Part shown: positions 32,966 to 40,923 of the stretch, in pieces
Numbering within the stretch: position 1 is the first letter of the stretch
Layout of the letters: each line of letters opens with the position of its first letter
Assembly (NCBI GenBank): GCA_964356335.1
Contig: CAYHHI010000010.1
Span: forward strand, 13,329-77,328
Reading direction: 5' to 3'
From: CAYHHI01 sp964356335
Lineage (GTDB): Bacteria > Arandabacterota > Arandabacteria > Arandabacterales > Arandabacteraceae
DNA length: 64,000 nucleotides
Notes under the pieces: generated by a model
What the model was told of the DNA's origin: nothing
The model's input: only the letters and a program-made list of their open reading frames with translations
Databases searched by the model: none
Program-made: the position numbers and the translations under genes

Positions 32966-34099
32966 CTATTTCGCCTTGGCCTTCTTGCGCGCCGGTCGGG
33001 CTGGTCTCGCCGGCGTGGCCTCGCCGCCCCGACACTCGACTATGAAATCCTCTACCATCTGCCTGGCTTGCTCATCCGTGAACTGCTTGGGCGGGGATTT
33101 CATGAAGTAGGAACTCGGCGCAACCAAGGCGCCTGACTTGCGCGCATCCAGGGCGAGCTTACAGCACCTTATGGCATCGATCATGACGCCGGCCGAGTTG
33201 GGTGAATCCCAGACTTCGAGCTTCAATTCCAGATTGAGAGGAACATCCCCAAAGGTCCTTCCTTCAAGACGGATGTAAGCCCACTTGCGGTCTGTGAGCC
33301 ACGCAACGTAGTCGCTCGGGCCGATATGGACATTGTCCGCACCAATATCGTAATCAAGCTGGGATGTCACGGCGTTGGTCTTTGAAATCTTCTTTGACTC
33401 AAGCCTGGCCCGCTCAAGCATGTTGTAGAAGTCGGTGTTGCCGCCCACGTTGAGCTGGCTTGTGCGCTCAAGCTTCACCCCTCTGTCCCTGAAGAGCCTT
33501 GTCAAGACCCTGTGCACGATTGTCGCTCCGACCTGACTCTTTATGTCGTCTCCGATCACAGGAAGTCCCTTCTTGGCGAACCTCCCCTGCCAGTATTCTT
33601 CTCTTGCTATGAAGACGGGGATACCGTTGACGAAGCCGCAGCCCGCCTCGAGGATCTGCTCCACATACCACTTGGTCGCTTCCTCACTTCCCACGGGAAG
33701 AAAGCTCACAACCACGTCGGTGCCGGTATCTTTGAGGAGGCGCACAATATCGTCGGTCTTGCCAGGGGCCTTCTTGATTATCTTCGAAAGGTATAGGCCC
33801 AGTCCATCGTGGGTCATACCGCGCGCCACTTTGACCCCTGTCTTCGGCACATCGCAGAACCTGTAGGTATTGTTGGGCTTTGTATAGATCGCCTCGGCCA
33901 GATCCCTCCCGACTTTGTTGATATCTATGTCTATCGCCGCGCTGAATTCAATGTCCCGGATATGGTATCCGCCGAGATTGACGTGCATCAACCCGGGGAT
34001 GATCTCGCCTCCCTTGGCATTACGGTAGTAGTGGACTCCCTGCACGAGCGATGAGGCGCAGTTCCCGACTCCGATTATTGCGGCTCTTACCTTTGCCAT
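32966..34099 (-). CDS. ino1: myo-Inositol-3-phosphate synthase
   Basis: 377 residues. It converts glucose 6-phosphate to inositol 3-phosphate with NAD+. The N-terminal IIGVGNCASSLVQG is the NAD site; DDIKSQVGATIVHRVL and NVGGNTDFYNMLE are the strongly conserved catalytic segments of the prokaryotic-type enzyme. The last 20 residues are an Ala/Pro/Lys/Arg tail. It stands directly after the CDP-alcohol phosphotransferase gene, which points to inositol phospholipid synthesis rather than osmolyte synthesis. Confidence 0.94.
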   Translation of the reverse strand: MAKVRAAIIGVGNCASSLVQGVHYYRNAKGGEIIPGLMHVNLGGYHIRDIEFSAAIDIDINKVGRDLAEAIYTKPNNTYRFCDVPKTGVKVARGMTHDGLGLYLSKIIKKAPGKTDDIVRLLKDTGTDVVVSFLPVGSEEATKWYVEQILEAGCGFVNGIPVFIAREEYWQGRFAKKGLPVIGDDIKSQVGATIVHRVLTRLFRDRGVKLERTSQLNVGGNTDFYNMLERARLESKKISKTNAVTSQLDYDIGADNVHIGPSDYVAWLTDRKWAYIRLEGRTFGDVPLNLELKLEVWDSPNSAGVMIDAIRCCKLALDARKSGALVAPSSYFMKSPPKQFTDEQARQMVEDFIVECRGGEATPARPARPARKKAKAK

Positions 34100-34137
34100 C
34101 TCTCAGACCTCCAGTCTTGAGCAACATATGCGAACTG

Positions 34138-34764
34138 CTATCGTCCTGATTTTCCCATAAGCGACCTGACCTTCAGGAGCCTCTCCAGGGCAGTCACATT
34201 CGCTAGGACAGCCACCAGCCAAATCGCCCATTTCAAAGCCGTAGCCCCGATCAAGGCGCTTACGATAATGATCACGAGCCTCTCAGGGCGTTGAAGCATC
34301 CCCGCTTCACATGAAAACCCAAGGCCCTCAGCGCGGGCCTTGAGGTAGCTGACCATCAACGAACCACATAACGCGAGTATGACACCGTAAAAGGTTGCTT
34401 CCCCTCTGTATAGGATAGCAAGCCCGATGAAAATCGCAATCTCAGAATACCTGTCAATCGTCGAGTCCAGCAGAGCGCCGAACTTGGTCTCCTTGTTGCC
34501 CAGTCTTGCAACCAGGCCATCTGCAAGATCAAACAGGCCCGAGATTCCGACGAATATCCCACCGGTTCTCACCATACCCTTACCAAAGCCAATGCCCGCG
34601 ATTACGGCGGGGACCAGTCCCAGTACGGTCAGAGTGCTCGGGCTCACACGGCTCGCGCTCAAGCCCTTGGCAAGCGGCTCGAGCATCTTCCGAAACTTGA
34701 CCCTAAGGCCTAAGGGTATGAGCAAATCCTTCTCCGTCCGCCTCCCGGCTCCGGCCTTCTTCAA
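34138..34764 (-). CDS. CDP-alcohol phosphatidyltransferase, probable phosphatidylinositol-phosphate synthase
   Basis: 208 residues with about six membrane segments. The family motif is complete: DLADGLVAR (Asp79, Asp82, Gly83, Arg87), Gly96, Asp100 and Asp104. These bind Mg2+ and CDP-diacylglycerol. The alcohol acceptor cannot be read from the motif, but ino1 lies 38 bases downstream, so inositol 3-phosphate is the likely acceptor. The N-terminus LEPLAKGLSASRVSPSTLT resembles known PIP synthases. The start is a TTG with AGGG upstream; the frame is open further back, so the start is uncertain. Confidence 0.8.
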   Translation of the reverse strand: MKKAGAGRRTEKDLLIPLGLRVKFRKMLEPLAKGLSASRVSPSTLTVLGLVPAVIAGIGFGKGMVRTGGIFVGISGLFDLADGLVARLGNKETKFGALLDSTIDRYSEIAIFIGLAILYRGEATFYGVILALCGSLMVSYLKARAEGLGFSCEAGMLQRPERLVIIIVSALIGATALKWAIWLVAVLANVTALERLLKVRSLMGKSGR

Positions 34765-34894
34765 TACCGGCCCTATGCCGTCGGGGCGCTTCCCTTTTTG
34801 ATCTTCAAGAACGCCAGATGTTAACAGCGGGGATGGGCCGTGTCAAGATTGAAAAGCCGCGCATCTGCCTCATTGCCTTTCCCCATGGGTTTGT

Positions 34895-34923
34895 TTGCTC
34901 GGGCGCTCGAAGTCTGTTATATT
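34895..34923 (+). promoter_or_regulatory. Candidate promoter of the AlkP-family gene
   Basis: TTGCTC (34895-34900) and TATATT (34918-34923) separated by 17 bases, about 30 bases before the ATG at 34956. The -35 matches consensus only in TTG. Confidence 0.4.
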
Positions 34924-34955
34924 TCACCGTAAGGAGATTAGCCAAGGACACCTCT

Positions 34956-36533
34956 ATGCGGAAGATTCTCATCCTGGCTCTATCGATCATGGTCGCTCTC
35001 GCGGGCTGCGGGGAGAAAAGGGTGAAGTCTGCGCCCGAGGCCAGGCCTTCGCTCGGCAGAGTTATCGTCGTGGGATTTGACGGTCTGGAGCCGACCCTCG
35101 TCGAGAAATGGGTCGGCAAGGATGAACTCCCCAACTTCAAGCGCCTGATTGAAGGCGGAGCTTTCGGCGGTCTCATGTCCGTCTTGCCACCCTCGTCAGC
35201 TCCCGCATGGACCTCGGCCGTGACCGGCGTGAACCCCGGCAAGCATGGCATATACGGGTTCCTGGCCGGCCCTGTGCCGGGTTTCTACACCGAGGCGGGG
35301 CGAGGCGCCTCGGGGCCACCGGTTTTCAGCACATCAGATCAGCGCGGCTTTAAGGCAGTGTGGGAAGTCCTGGGGAACTTTGGCAGGAGATCTACCCTAA
35401 TAAACATACCGCTCACCTCTCCCGCTGACAGCCTAAATGGCTTGATGGTTGCAGGTTTTCCCCATGCCTCTGATGATACAGCGTCATATTACTGGCCCCC
35501 GAGTCTTGCCAAGTATCTCGGCGACTATGTCTTTGATGCCTTCGGCGTAGTCTGTGCCAAGAACAAGGAAGGCGATTTCATCGCTGACCTGGTGACCACC
35601 TCCACCAAGAGGCTGCACCTGGGCCTCACGCTCTTCGATGAGACAAGATGGGACCTTTTTTGGTTGGTTTTCACTTTTACCGACAGATACCAGCACTACT
35701 TGTGGAAATACATGGATGAGAACCATCCAATGTATGATGCCGATGGCGGTCGGCTTTATGGTGGGGCGATAGAAGCGGCCTACAAAATGGCTGACACGTA
35801 TCTCGGCGAGTTCATGAACAGGATGCAGGATGATGACTTGCTGGTGGTTATGTCGGATCATGGCTTCGGCCCCGCTTACCACATAATCAATTCGCATAAC
35901 TTCCTCTTCCGCACGCTCGGTCCAGCACCTGAAGTCATGTGCGCCGATTTCTTTGGCTGCAAGTTCCGAATCGCCGTGTCGGGCCCTAATGCCGAGGAGA
36001 AATATGCAAGCCTCAGAGACAGGTTGGCTGCGGGTCTCGCCGGCCTTGAAGACCCCGCCAGCGGCACCAGGGTTGTTGACTCCGTCTATGTCAAGGAGCA
36101 GGTCTACAAGGGTCTGTATCTCGGCATGGCTCCGGACGTGGTGGGCCAGGAGAGCGATGGGTACCTCTTCTTCACGCTGCCCAGGACGCCCGACCTTCGC
36201 TTCCGTGATGCCGGACCTAATCCCGATCAGATGTTCTCCGGCTTCCACCGAAGACGCGGCACCATAGGGCTCTACGGCAAGTACGTCAGGCCTGGCCAGG
36301 CCGTTGAGGCAAGGATCGTGGACATAGCTCCGATCATCCTGAGTTATCTAGGCGTTCCGGCGCCGGCCGAGATTGACGGCAAAGTCCCTGCCGGAGTTTT
36401 CAGCCAGGAGATTGCCGACCGCATCAAGTTGGTCAGATCAGAAGACAGTGGCTACAGGAAACCCAGAGGTCTGGGCGCCCAGGATGCGAAGAAGATCGAG
36501 AAGCAACTTCGGGCAGTAGGATACATCCAGTAA
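34956..36533 (+). CDS. AlkP-superfamily phosphodiesterase/phosphotransferase lipoprotein
   Basis: 525 residues from the ATG at 34956; the open frame starts earlier, but MRKILILALSIMVALAGC is a textbook lipoprotein signal with Cys18. It belongs to the type I phosphodiesterase/nucleotide pyrophosphatase branch: VVGFDGLEPTL supplies a metal Asp, SSAPAWTSAVTGVNPGKHGI holds the nucleophile Ser/Thr, and VVMSDHGFGP and SGFHRRRG complete the two-metal site. It would hydrolyse or transfer phosphate esters outside the inner membrane. The substrate is unknown. Confidence 0.85.
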   Translation: MRKILILALSIMVALAGCGEKRVKSAPEARPSLGRVIVVGFDGLEPTLVEKWVGKDELPNFKRLIEGGAFGGLMSVLPPSSAPAWTSAVTGVNPGKHGIYGFLAGPVPGFYTEAGRGASGPPVFSTSDQRGFKAVWEVLGNFGRRSTLINIPLTSPADSLNGLMVAGFPHASDDTASYYWPPSLAKYLGDYVFDAFGVVCAKNKEGDFIADLVTTSTKRLHLGLTLFDETRWDLFWLVFTFTDRYQHYLWKYMDENHPMYDADGGRLYGGAIEAAYKMADTYLGEFMNRMQDDDLLVVMSDHGFGPAYHIINSHNFLFRTLGPAPEVMCADFFGCKFRIAVSGPNAEEKYASLRDRLAAGLAGLEDPASGTRVVDSVYVKEQVYKGLYLGMAPDVVGQESDGYLFFTLPRTPDLRFRDAGPNPDQMFSGFHRRRGTIGLYGKYVRPGQAVEARIVDIAPIILSYLGVPAPAEIDGKVPAGVFSQEIADRIKLVRSEDSGYRKPRGLGAQDAKKIEKQLRAVGYIQ

Positions 36534-36543
36534 GGCGCCATCT

Positions 36544-36583
36544 TGATCGCAGGACCCCGCGTGTAGTCACGGGCTCCTGATCA
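36544..36583. terminator. Imperfect hairpin between convergent genes
   Basis: TGATC-CAGGA-CCCG on the left pairs with CGGG-TCCTG-GATCA on the right, with small bulges, between the AlkP-like stop and the convergent glycosyltransferase stop. No T-run is present. Its place between two converging genes suggests a bidirectional terminator. Confidence 0.45.
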
Positions 36584-36593
36584 ACGGTGACGG

Positions 36594-38495
36594 TCAGTGT
36601 TGCCTTGTGGCATCATTCGCTGGCGTGCCTGGCTCGCCGCTATCGTGGGTTGTCGGAAACCTCCTCAACACAAGCCCACCGACCTCAATGGTGTCAGGGC
36701 TCGCCGTGGCCAAGATGATCTTGAGCGTATCTCGTGTGCATTCCACCTGGCACCTGATTTCTTCCGGATGCGATGCCCTCACTTCTATATCCCAGTTCTC
36801 TATGTCGATAGGTCGAATAGCCACACCCGCATACCCACTGGCGGATACGGGCACAACAAGTTTGTCATTGAGATCAAGATGAGCCGCCGTAGCTGGATTG
36901 TAGTTTAGAAGAAACCCGGGAATCCTTATCTCTTCTGCCGACCAGCTAATTCCTATCTTGGCGCTGTACTTGCGCACCCATAGAGTACCGACATATTCAT
37001 GCGGATAGACACCTCGGAACCTGACGGGCGTATATAGATCCCGGAACTCCGGTCTTCGTTCAAGCTCCATCATACTTTCCACCGTGAATTTCCTCTTGCC
37101 CGTGTGGAAGATTATGAAGTCAGGCTCTCGTCCGAACACATACTTGCTATCGCCCAGTTCATGGCCGATCCACCGGCTTCCCATAGCTTTTGGAGGGTGC
37201 CTGGGAAGATAGTAGTCATTGAGACCGAACATGTCCAAGGCTGGCAGCCCCGACCAGTAAGGCAGACACCCAGCGGAAGTCACTGCAATCAGCGGCTGCT
37301 CGGCGGCAAATGCCTTTTTCAGAAGCAGTCCCATGACCTTACCGTTCCATTCCCAGCGTTCGGTCATAGCTTTCTTGCTGGATTGAGCGTTGAACTGAAC
37401 GTATACATAAGGAATAAACAGGATTGCCATCACACCAAGAACCAGTGACCTCTTGACCATCGACGCCTGGACATGGGATTGGATAAGGCGAAGGCCTTCG
37501 ATCAATACGTATGTGAAGACAACGATCACGGGAATGAAATGACGGTATGCGGGGAAGATGTCCCCGCCTATGAAGGCAAGGTATCCAAGCCATAGAATCG
37601 CCGTTAACAGGAGGAGAATACCTCGGGGCCTCGCACGGCACGATACCAGCAGGCCCACGAGCAGGGCGGCGGCAACAAATGAAAACGGTGCCAGGGAGAG
37701 CATTCCCCGCCCCACGTGTTCGAGCCCGTAGACAAGATGGTAGCTCGAAGGCGATATCTTCACCAGGGCCGTGTTGGGCACCAGCTCCCCATAGTACAAG
37801 AGCCGAAAGCCTGTCTGGCCCCCGTAGAAAAGCACAGGCAGTAACCCAGGCAACAACACCGCACGCGCCGACCAGCGATACCCCAACAGACGCCTGCCAA
37901 TGAGGATCGATCCAACCACCGCAACCGTGAATATGGGACTGTCTGGCCTAGTTATGCACAGCAATCCCAGAACCAGAGACAGCACCATAATCGTCCTGGT
38001 TCTCGGCCGCTCTGCCTCAATCACCACGAAACTCAAAGGTACCGCTACGCCCAACAGGGCTGCAACCAAAGGCTGCTCCATCCCTCCAATCGCCCACACC
38101 GCTATAGGCGCAGCAAGACAGTAGAAGAGAAGACCCACGACAACCGGGAACCAGACCTGCCTCAACGGGTTCGTGCGAGTGTAATACAGCAGCACAGAGA
38201 TAAGCACTGCGCTCATCCCAAGCACACCAAGCACTCGCACAGCATCAACCAGATCCGCACCAAGCGCCCCAGCGCCGGCCGCAAGAAGAACCCAAAGCAG
38301 GTTCGAATAACCCTCCACTCGCCGTCCCTCCGTCCATGTCAGGCCATGGCCATCAAGCAGCCGATCCGCATAGCGCAGCGAAATCAGGGAGTCGTCCGAT
38401 AGGAACGGCATGTAGTGAAGCGAATGTAGGATCAACACTCCCAGGAGAACGACAAATGCAGCGGCAACGATCCAGATCCCCTTCTTATTGCCCAA
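36594..38495 (-). CDS. GT-C-type integral membrane glycosyltransferase
   Basis: 633 residues with about ten to eleven membrane segments, followed by a soluble C-terminal domain of about 200 residues rich in beta strands. The first periplasmic loop has SDDSLISLRYADRLL and GRRVEGYSNLLW, which carry the Asp-Asp typical of GT-C polyprenyl-phosphate-sugar transferases. It resembles the ArnT/AftB-like groups. It would add a sugar to an envelope glycan or lipid on the periplasmic side; donor and acceptor are unknown. It is a single gene, convergent with the AlkP-family gene. Confidence 0.72.
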   Translation of the reverse strand: MGNKKGIWIVAAAFVVLLGVLILHSLHYMPFLSDDSLISLRYADRLLDGHGLTWTEGRRVEGYSNLLWVLLAAGAGALGADLVDAVRVLGVLGMSAVLISVLLYYTRTNPLRQVWFPVVVGLLFYCLAAPIAVWAIGGMEQPLVAALLGVAVPLSFVVIEAERPRTRTIMVLSLVLGLLCITRPDSPIFTVAVVGSILIGRRLLGYRWSARAVLLPGLLPVLFYGGQTGFRLLYYGELVPNTALVKISPSSYHLVYGLEHVGRGMLSLAPFSFVAAALLVGLLVSCRARPRGILLLLTAILWLGYLAFIGGDIFPAYRHFIPVIVVFTYVLIEGLRLIQSHVQASMVKRSLVLGVMAILFIPYVYVQFNAQSSKKAMTERWEWNGKVMGLLLKKAFAAEQPLIAVTSAGCLPYWSGLPALDMFGLNDYYLPRHPPKAMGSRWIGHELGDSKYVFGREPDFIIFHTGKRKFTVESMMELERRPEFRDLYTPVRFRGVYPHEYVGTLWVRKYSAKIGISWSAEEIRIPGFLLNYNPATAAHLDLNDKLVVPVSASGYAGVAIRPIDIENWDIEVRASHPEEIRCQVECTRDTLKIILATASPDTIEVGGLVLRRFPTTHDSGEPGTPANDATRQH

Positions 38496-38650
38496 TGTAT
38501 CTCTCCCAGAACTCCTTGGTGGCTCTTCACAGAATTATACCATCTTGTATGCTCATCCACCAACAGGCAAGGGACCTCTCGTCCTCTGAGACATCGCCTC
38601 TCCCAAAGTTGACGGTACGATAGGGTCCGGGCTCAGCGCGCGACCGTGGT

Positions 38651-39193
38651 TCATTCCCATTCCTCTTTCAGGATTCCGTAACTCTCCAAGTCTTCGAACC
38701 TGTCCCCCCTCTTGGCGTGCTCGCGTGCACGACCTTCGTGTTTCATGCCAAGCTTCTGCATGACTCGTCCGGAGGCGGGATTGCGGCCGAAATGTGTAGC
38801 ATGAATGCGATGGAGTCCGAGAACGGCGAAGCCATACTTGAGAACAACCACCCCGGCCTCGGTGCAGTATCCTTTGTTCCAGTACGGCTTCCCAATCCAG
38901 TATCCGAGCTCTGCCCGCTCAAATCGAGAATTGATGGTCAGGGCGATGGCCCCGATCAGCTCTCCCGTGTCGCGCAGAGTGATCGCGAGGGTGCAGAGAT
39001 TACCTTCATCGAACTGGGGTTGGTGGGTCGAAATCCACTGCTCCGCCATGCCGTCTTCATAAGGATGGGGAATGTTGAGCGTGGTGTCGGCGACAGCCTT
39101 GTCACCGACCAGCCGCTGGGTGTCCTTTGCATCGGAAAGATCAAAAGGACGCAGTATCAGTCGTTCCGTTTGGAGTATCGGTTGTTGCTTCAT
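38651..39193 (-). CDS. GNAT-family N-acetyltransferase (RimJ/RimL-like)
   Basis: 180 residues from the ATG at 39193 (MKQQPILQTERLILRPF). An ATG at 39241 would add 16 residues; neither start has a well-spaced ribosome site (AAGGAG lies only two bases before the shorter start). Family signs: TERLILRPF, AELGYWIGKPYWNKGY, then EAGVVVLKYGF and ASGRVMQKLGM. It would acetylate an N-terminal amine or small molecule; the target is unknown. It stands alone next to the hydrogenase cluster. Confidence 0.85.
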   Translation of the reverse strand: MKQQPILQTERLILRPFDLSDAKDTQRLVGDKAVADTTLNIPHPYEDGMAEQWISTHQPQFDEGNLCTLAITLRDTGELIGAIALTINSRFERAELGYWIGKPYWNKGYCTEAGVVVLKYGFAVLGLHRIHATHFGRNPASGRVMQKLGMKHEGRAREHAKRGDRFEDLESYGILKEEWE

Positions 39194-39241
39194 CTCTCCT
39201 TGCACCTCATGCAGTTGTTTCTGTTGGCCGGTTTGGTCCAT

Positions 39242-39477
39242 ATTGGATGAACTGCATGGTGGGTGTCAACTGCCTTTGAACTAGATATCTCTTCACCCAA
39301 TCAATCTGCGGACACCGTCGTAGACCGCCCGCACCGGCCACGTCCTTATGCCCCTGCAGCATACGCCGCCCCCACAGAAATTCCGATAGATTTCGCTTGA
39401 TTTATTGCGGGCCATCGGTTACCCTACGTCGTTTCTTTGACTCAAAACCAGTGGTCCTTATGGGAAGTGTCTAGTCC
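39242..39477. other. Upstream region of the hydrogenase cluster
   Basis: 236 bases, no gene. TTGACT occurs at 39437-39442 but its only partner, TATGGG, would leave almost no leader, so no promoter is called. I looked for a sigma54-type GG-N10-GC pair and did not find a good one. Confidence 0.3.
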
Positions 39478-40923
39478 GTGAGTCATACGTTGCTGATAGG
39501 CCTGGTTGTCTTCATCCCCGTCGTGGGTTGTTTTCTTCTTCCCCTTGCGGGCCTCGCCTCAATTCGCTTAAGAAACCTGCTTGCGCTGCTATTGGTAAGC
39601 GCCTCTTTTGTCCTTTCGCTCGTGCTCTTGCCGTTCCTCATGAAAGGATCCACTGTCACGTATCGCTATGCGGTTCCACTGGGACTCGATTTCGTTCTTT
39701 ACGCCGACAAACTCGCTATCTTCATGGCCATGGTCTCCTCATTCATCGGCGCAATCATAGTCCTGTATTCGTTCGGATATATCAGCCACTACCCCAACCA
39801 GAACGAATACTATGTGATGGTGGTGCTTTTCATCGGCTCTATGATGGGCCTCGTTTTTTCAGGAAATCTCATACTCCTTTTCGTATTCTGGGAAATCACC
39901 GCCATTACCTCATGGCGCTTGATCGGTTTCTACCGTGAAAAGCCCATGGTGGTGAGAGCCGACAAATCATTTCTGGTCACTGTGTTCGGTGCGCTGGTCA
40001 TGCTTGTTGGCTTTATCATGCTCTATGCCCAGACCGGCACGTTTGACCTTATTGGGATAAAGGAGAGTCTTGCGGGCAGGCCGGTAGCCGATCTTGCAGT
40101 GATTCTTATTCTGTTCGGCATCCTTTCCAAGTCGGCCACGCTGCCCATGCAGACCTGGCTTCCCGACGCCGGTGTTGCGCCCTCGCCCGTGACTGCGCTG
40201 CTCCATGCGGCAGTCCTTGTGAAGATCGGCGTATATGTTTACGCACGTTTATTTATCGCAACCTTTGCAGTCAATGACATCTGGACGACTGTTGTGCCTG
40301 TGATTGCGGCAGCCAGCGCTCTCGTTTCAGCCGGCGCTGCGCTTATCGACACGGATCTCAAGCGGATCATCGCGTATTCGACGATCAGCCAGATCGGATT
40401 CATATTTCTGGGTTTAGCCACGAACACCGCCATCGGCATAGCCGGCGGACTTCTCTATATATTGATGCACGGTCTTGCCAAGGCAGGCCTCTTTCTTTGC
40501 GCAGGCATTGTCGAGCAGAACGCTCACTGCAAGGATATCACCAAGATGGGCGGGCTGATCAAGACGATGCCGATAACCGCGATCTCGTTCCTCCTATGTG
40601 CCTTCTCCGTCATGGGAATCCCGCCCTTCGGCGGCTTTTTCAGCAAATATATGGTTATTGCCGGCACCGTCAATAGCGGTCAGCTGCTTCTGGCAGCCAC
40701 TTTCATCGTGGGCGCGGTGCTTACCATCCTCTACCTCTTCAGGGTCTTTACCCTTGTCTTCATGGGAGAAAGCAAGTGCGGCCCGGCCAAGGAAGGCACG
40801 CCGGTGATGGTTTTCTGCGTGGCCCTCCTGGCCATACTGTCGCTTGTGGCGGGTCCTTATGTGCATTATCCAGGTTCCTTCGTTGAATCGGTGGTGCAGC
40901 AGATGGCAGGACTGGTGAAGTAA
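39478..40923 (+). CDS. Group 4 hydrogenase complex, NuoM/MrpD-like pump subunit 1
   Basis: 481 residues, about 14 membrane helices. It is an antiporter-type subunit of the complex I/energy-converting hydrogenase family. Conserved charged residues are intact: Glu in VFWEITAITSW (TM5), Lys in ILSKSATLPMQTWLPDA (TM7), His and Lys in LLHAAVLVKIGVY (TM8) and Lys in DTDLKRIIAYSTISQIGF. It should form one H+ or Na+ channel. It begins with GTG at 39478, is the first gene of the cluster, and its stop overlaps the next ATG (TAATG). Confidence 0.85.
   Translation: MSHTLLIGLVVFIPVVGCFLLPLAGLASIRLRNLLALLLVSASFVLSLVLLPFLMKGSTVTYRYAVPLGLDFVLYADKLAIFMAMVSSFIGAIIVLYSFGYISHYPNQNEYYVMVVLFIGSMMGLVFSGNLILLFVFWEITAITSWRLIGFYREKPMVVRADKSFLVTVFGALVMLVGFIMLYAQTGTFDLIGIKESLAGRPVADLAVILILFGILSKSATLPMQTWLPDAGVAPSPVTALLHAAVLVKIGVYVYARLFIATFAVNDIWTTVVPVIAAASALVSAGAALIDTDLKRIIAYSTISQIGFIFLGLATNTAIGIAGGLLYILMHGLAKAGLFLCAGIVEQNAHCKDITKMGGLIKTMPITAISFLLCAFSVMGIPPFGGFFSKYMVIAGTVNSGQLLLAATFIVGAVLTILYLFRVFTLVFMGESKCGPAKEGTPVMVFCVALLAILSLVAGPYVHYPGSFVESVVQQMAGLVK

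Noticed and set aside
35484..36248. 254-residue minus-strand open frame
   Set aside because: It is antisense to the AlkP-family gene, whose catalytic motifs are intact; codon bias on the sense strand explains the open frame.
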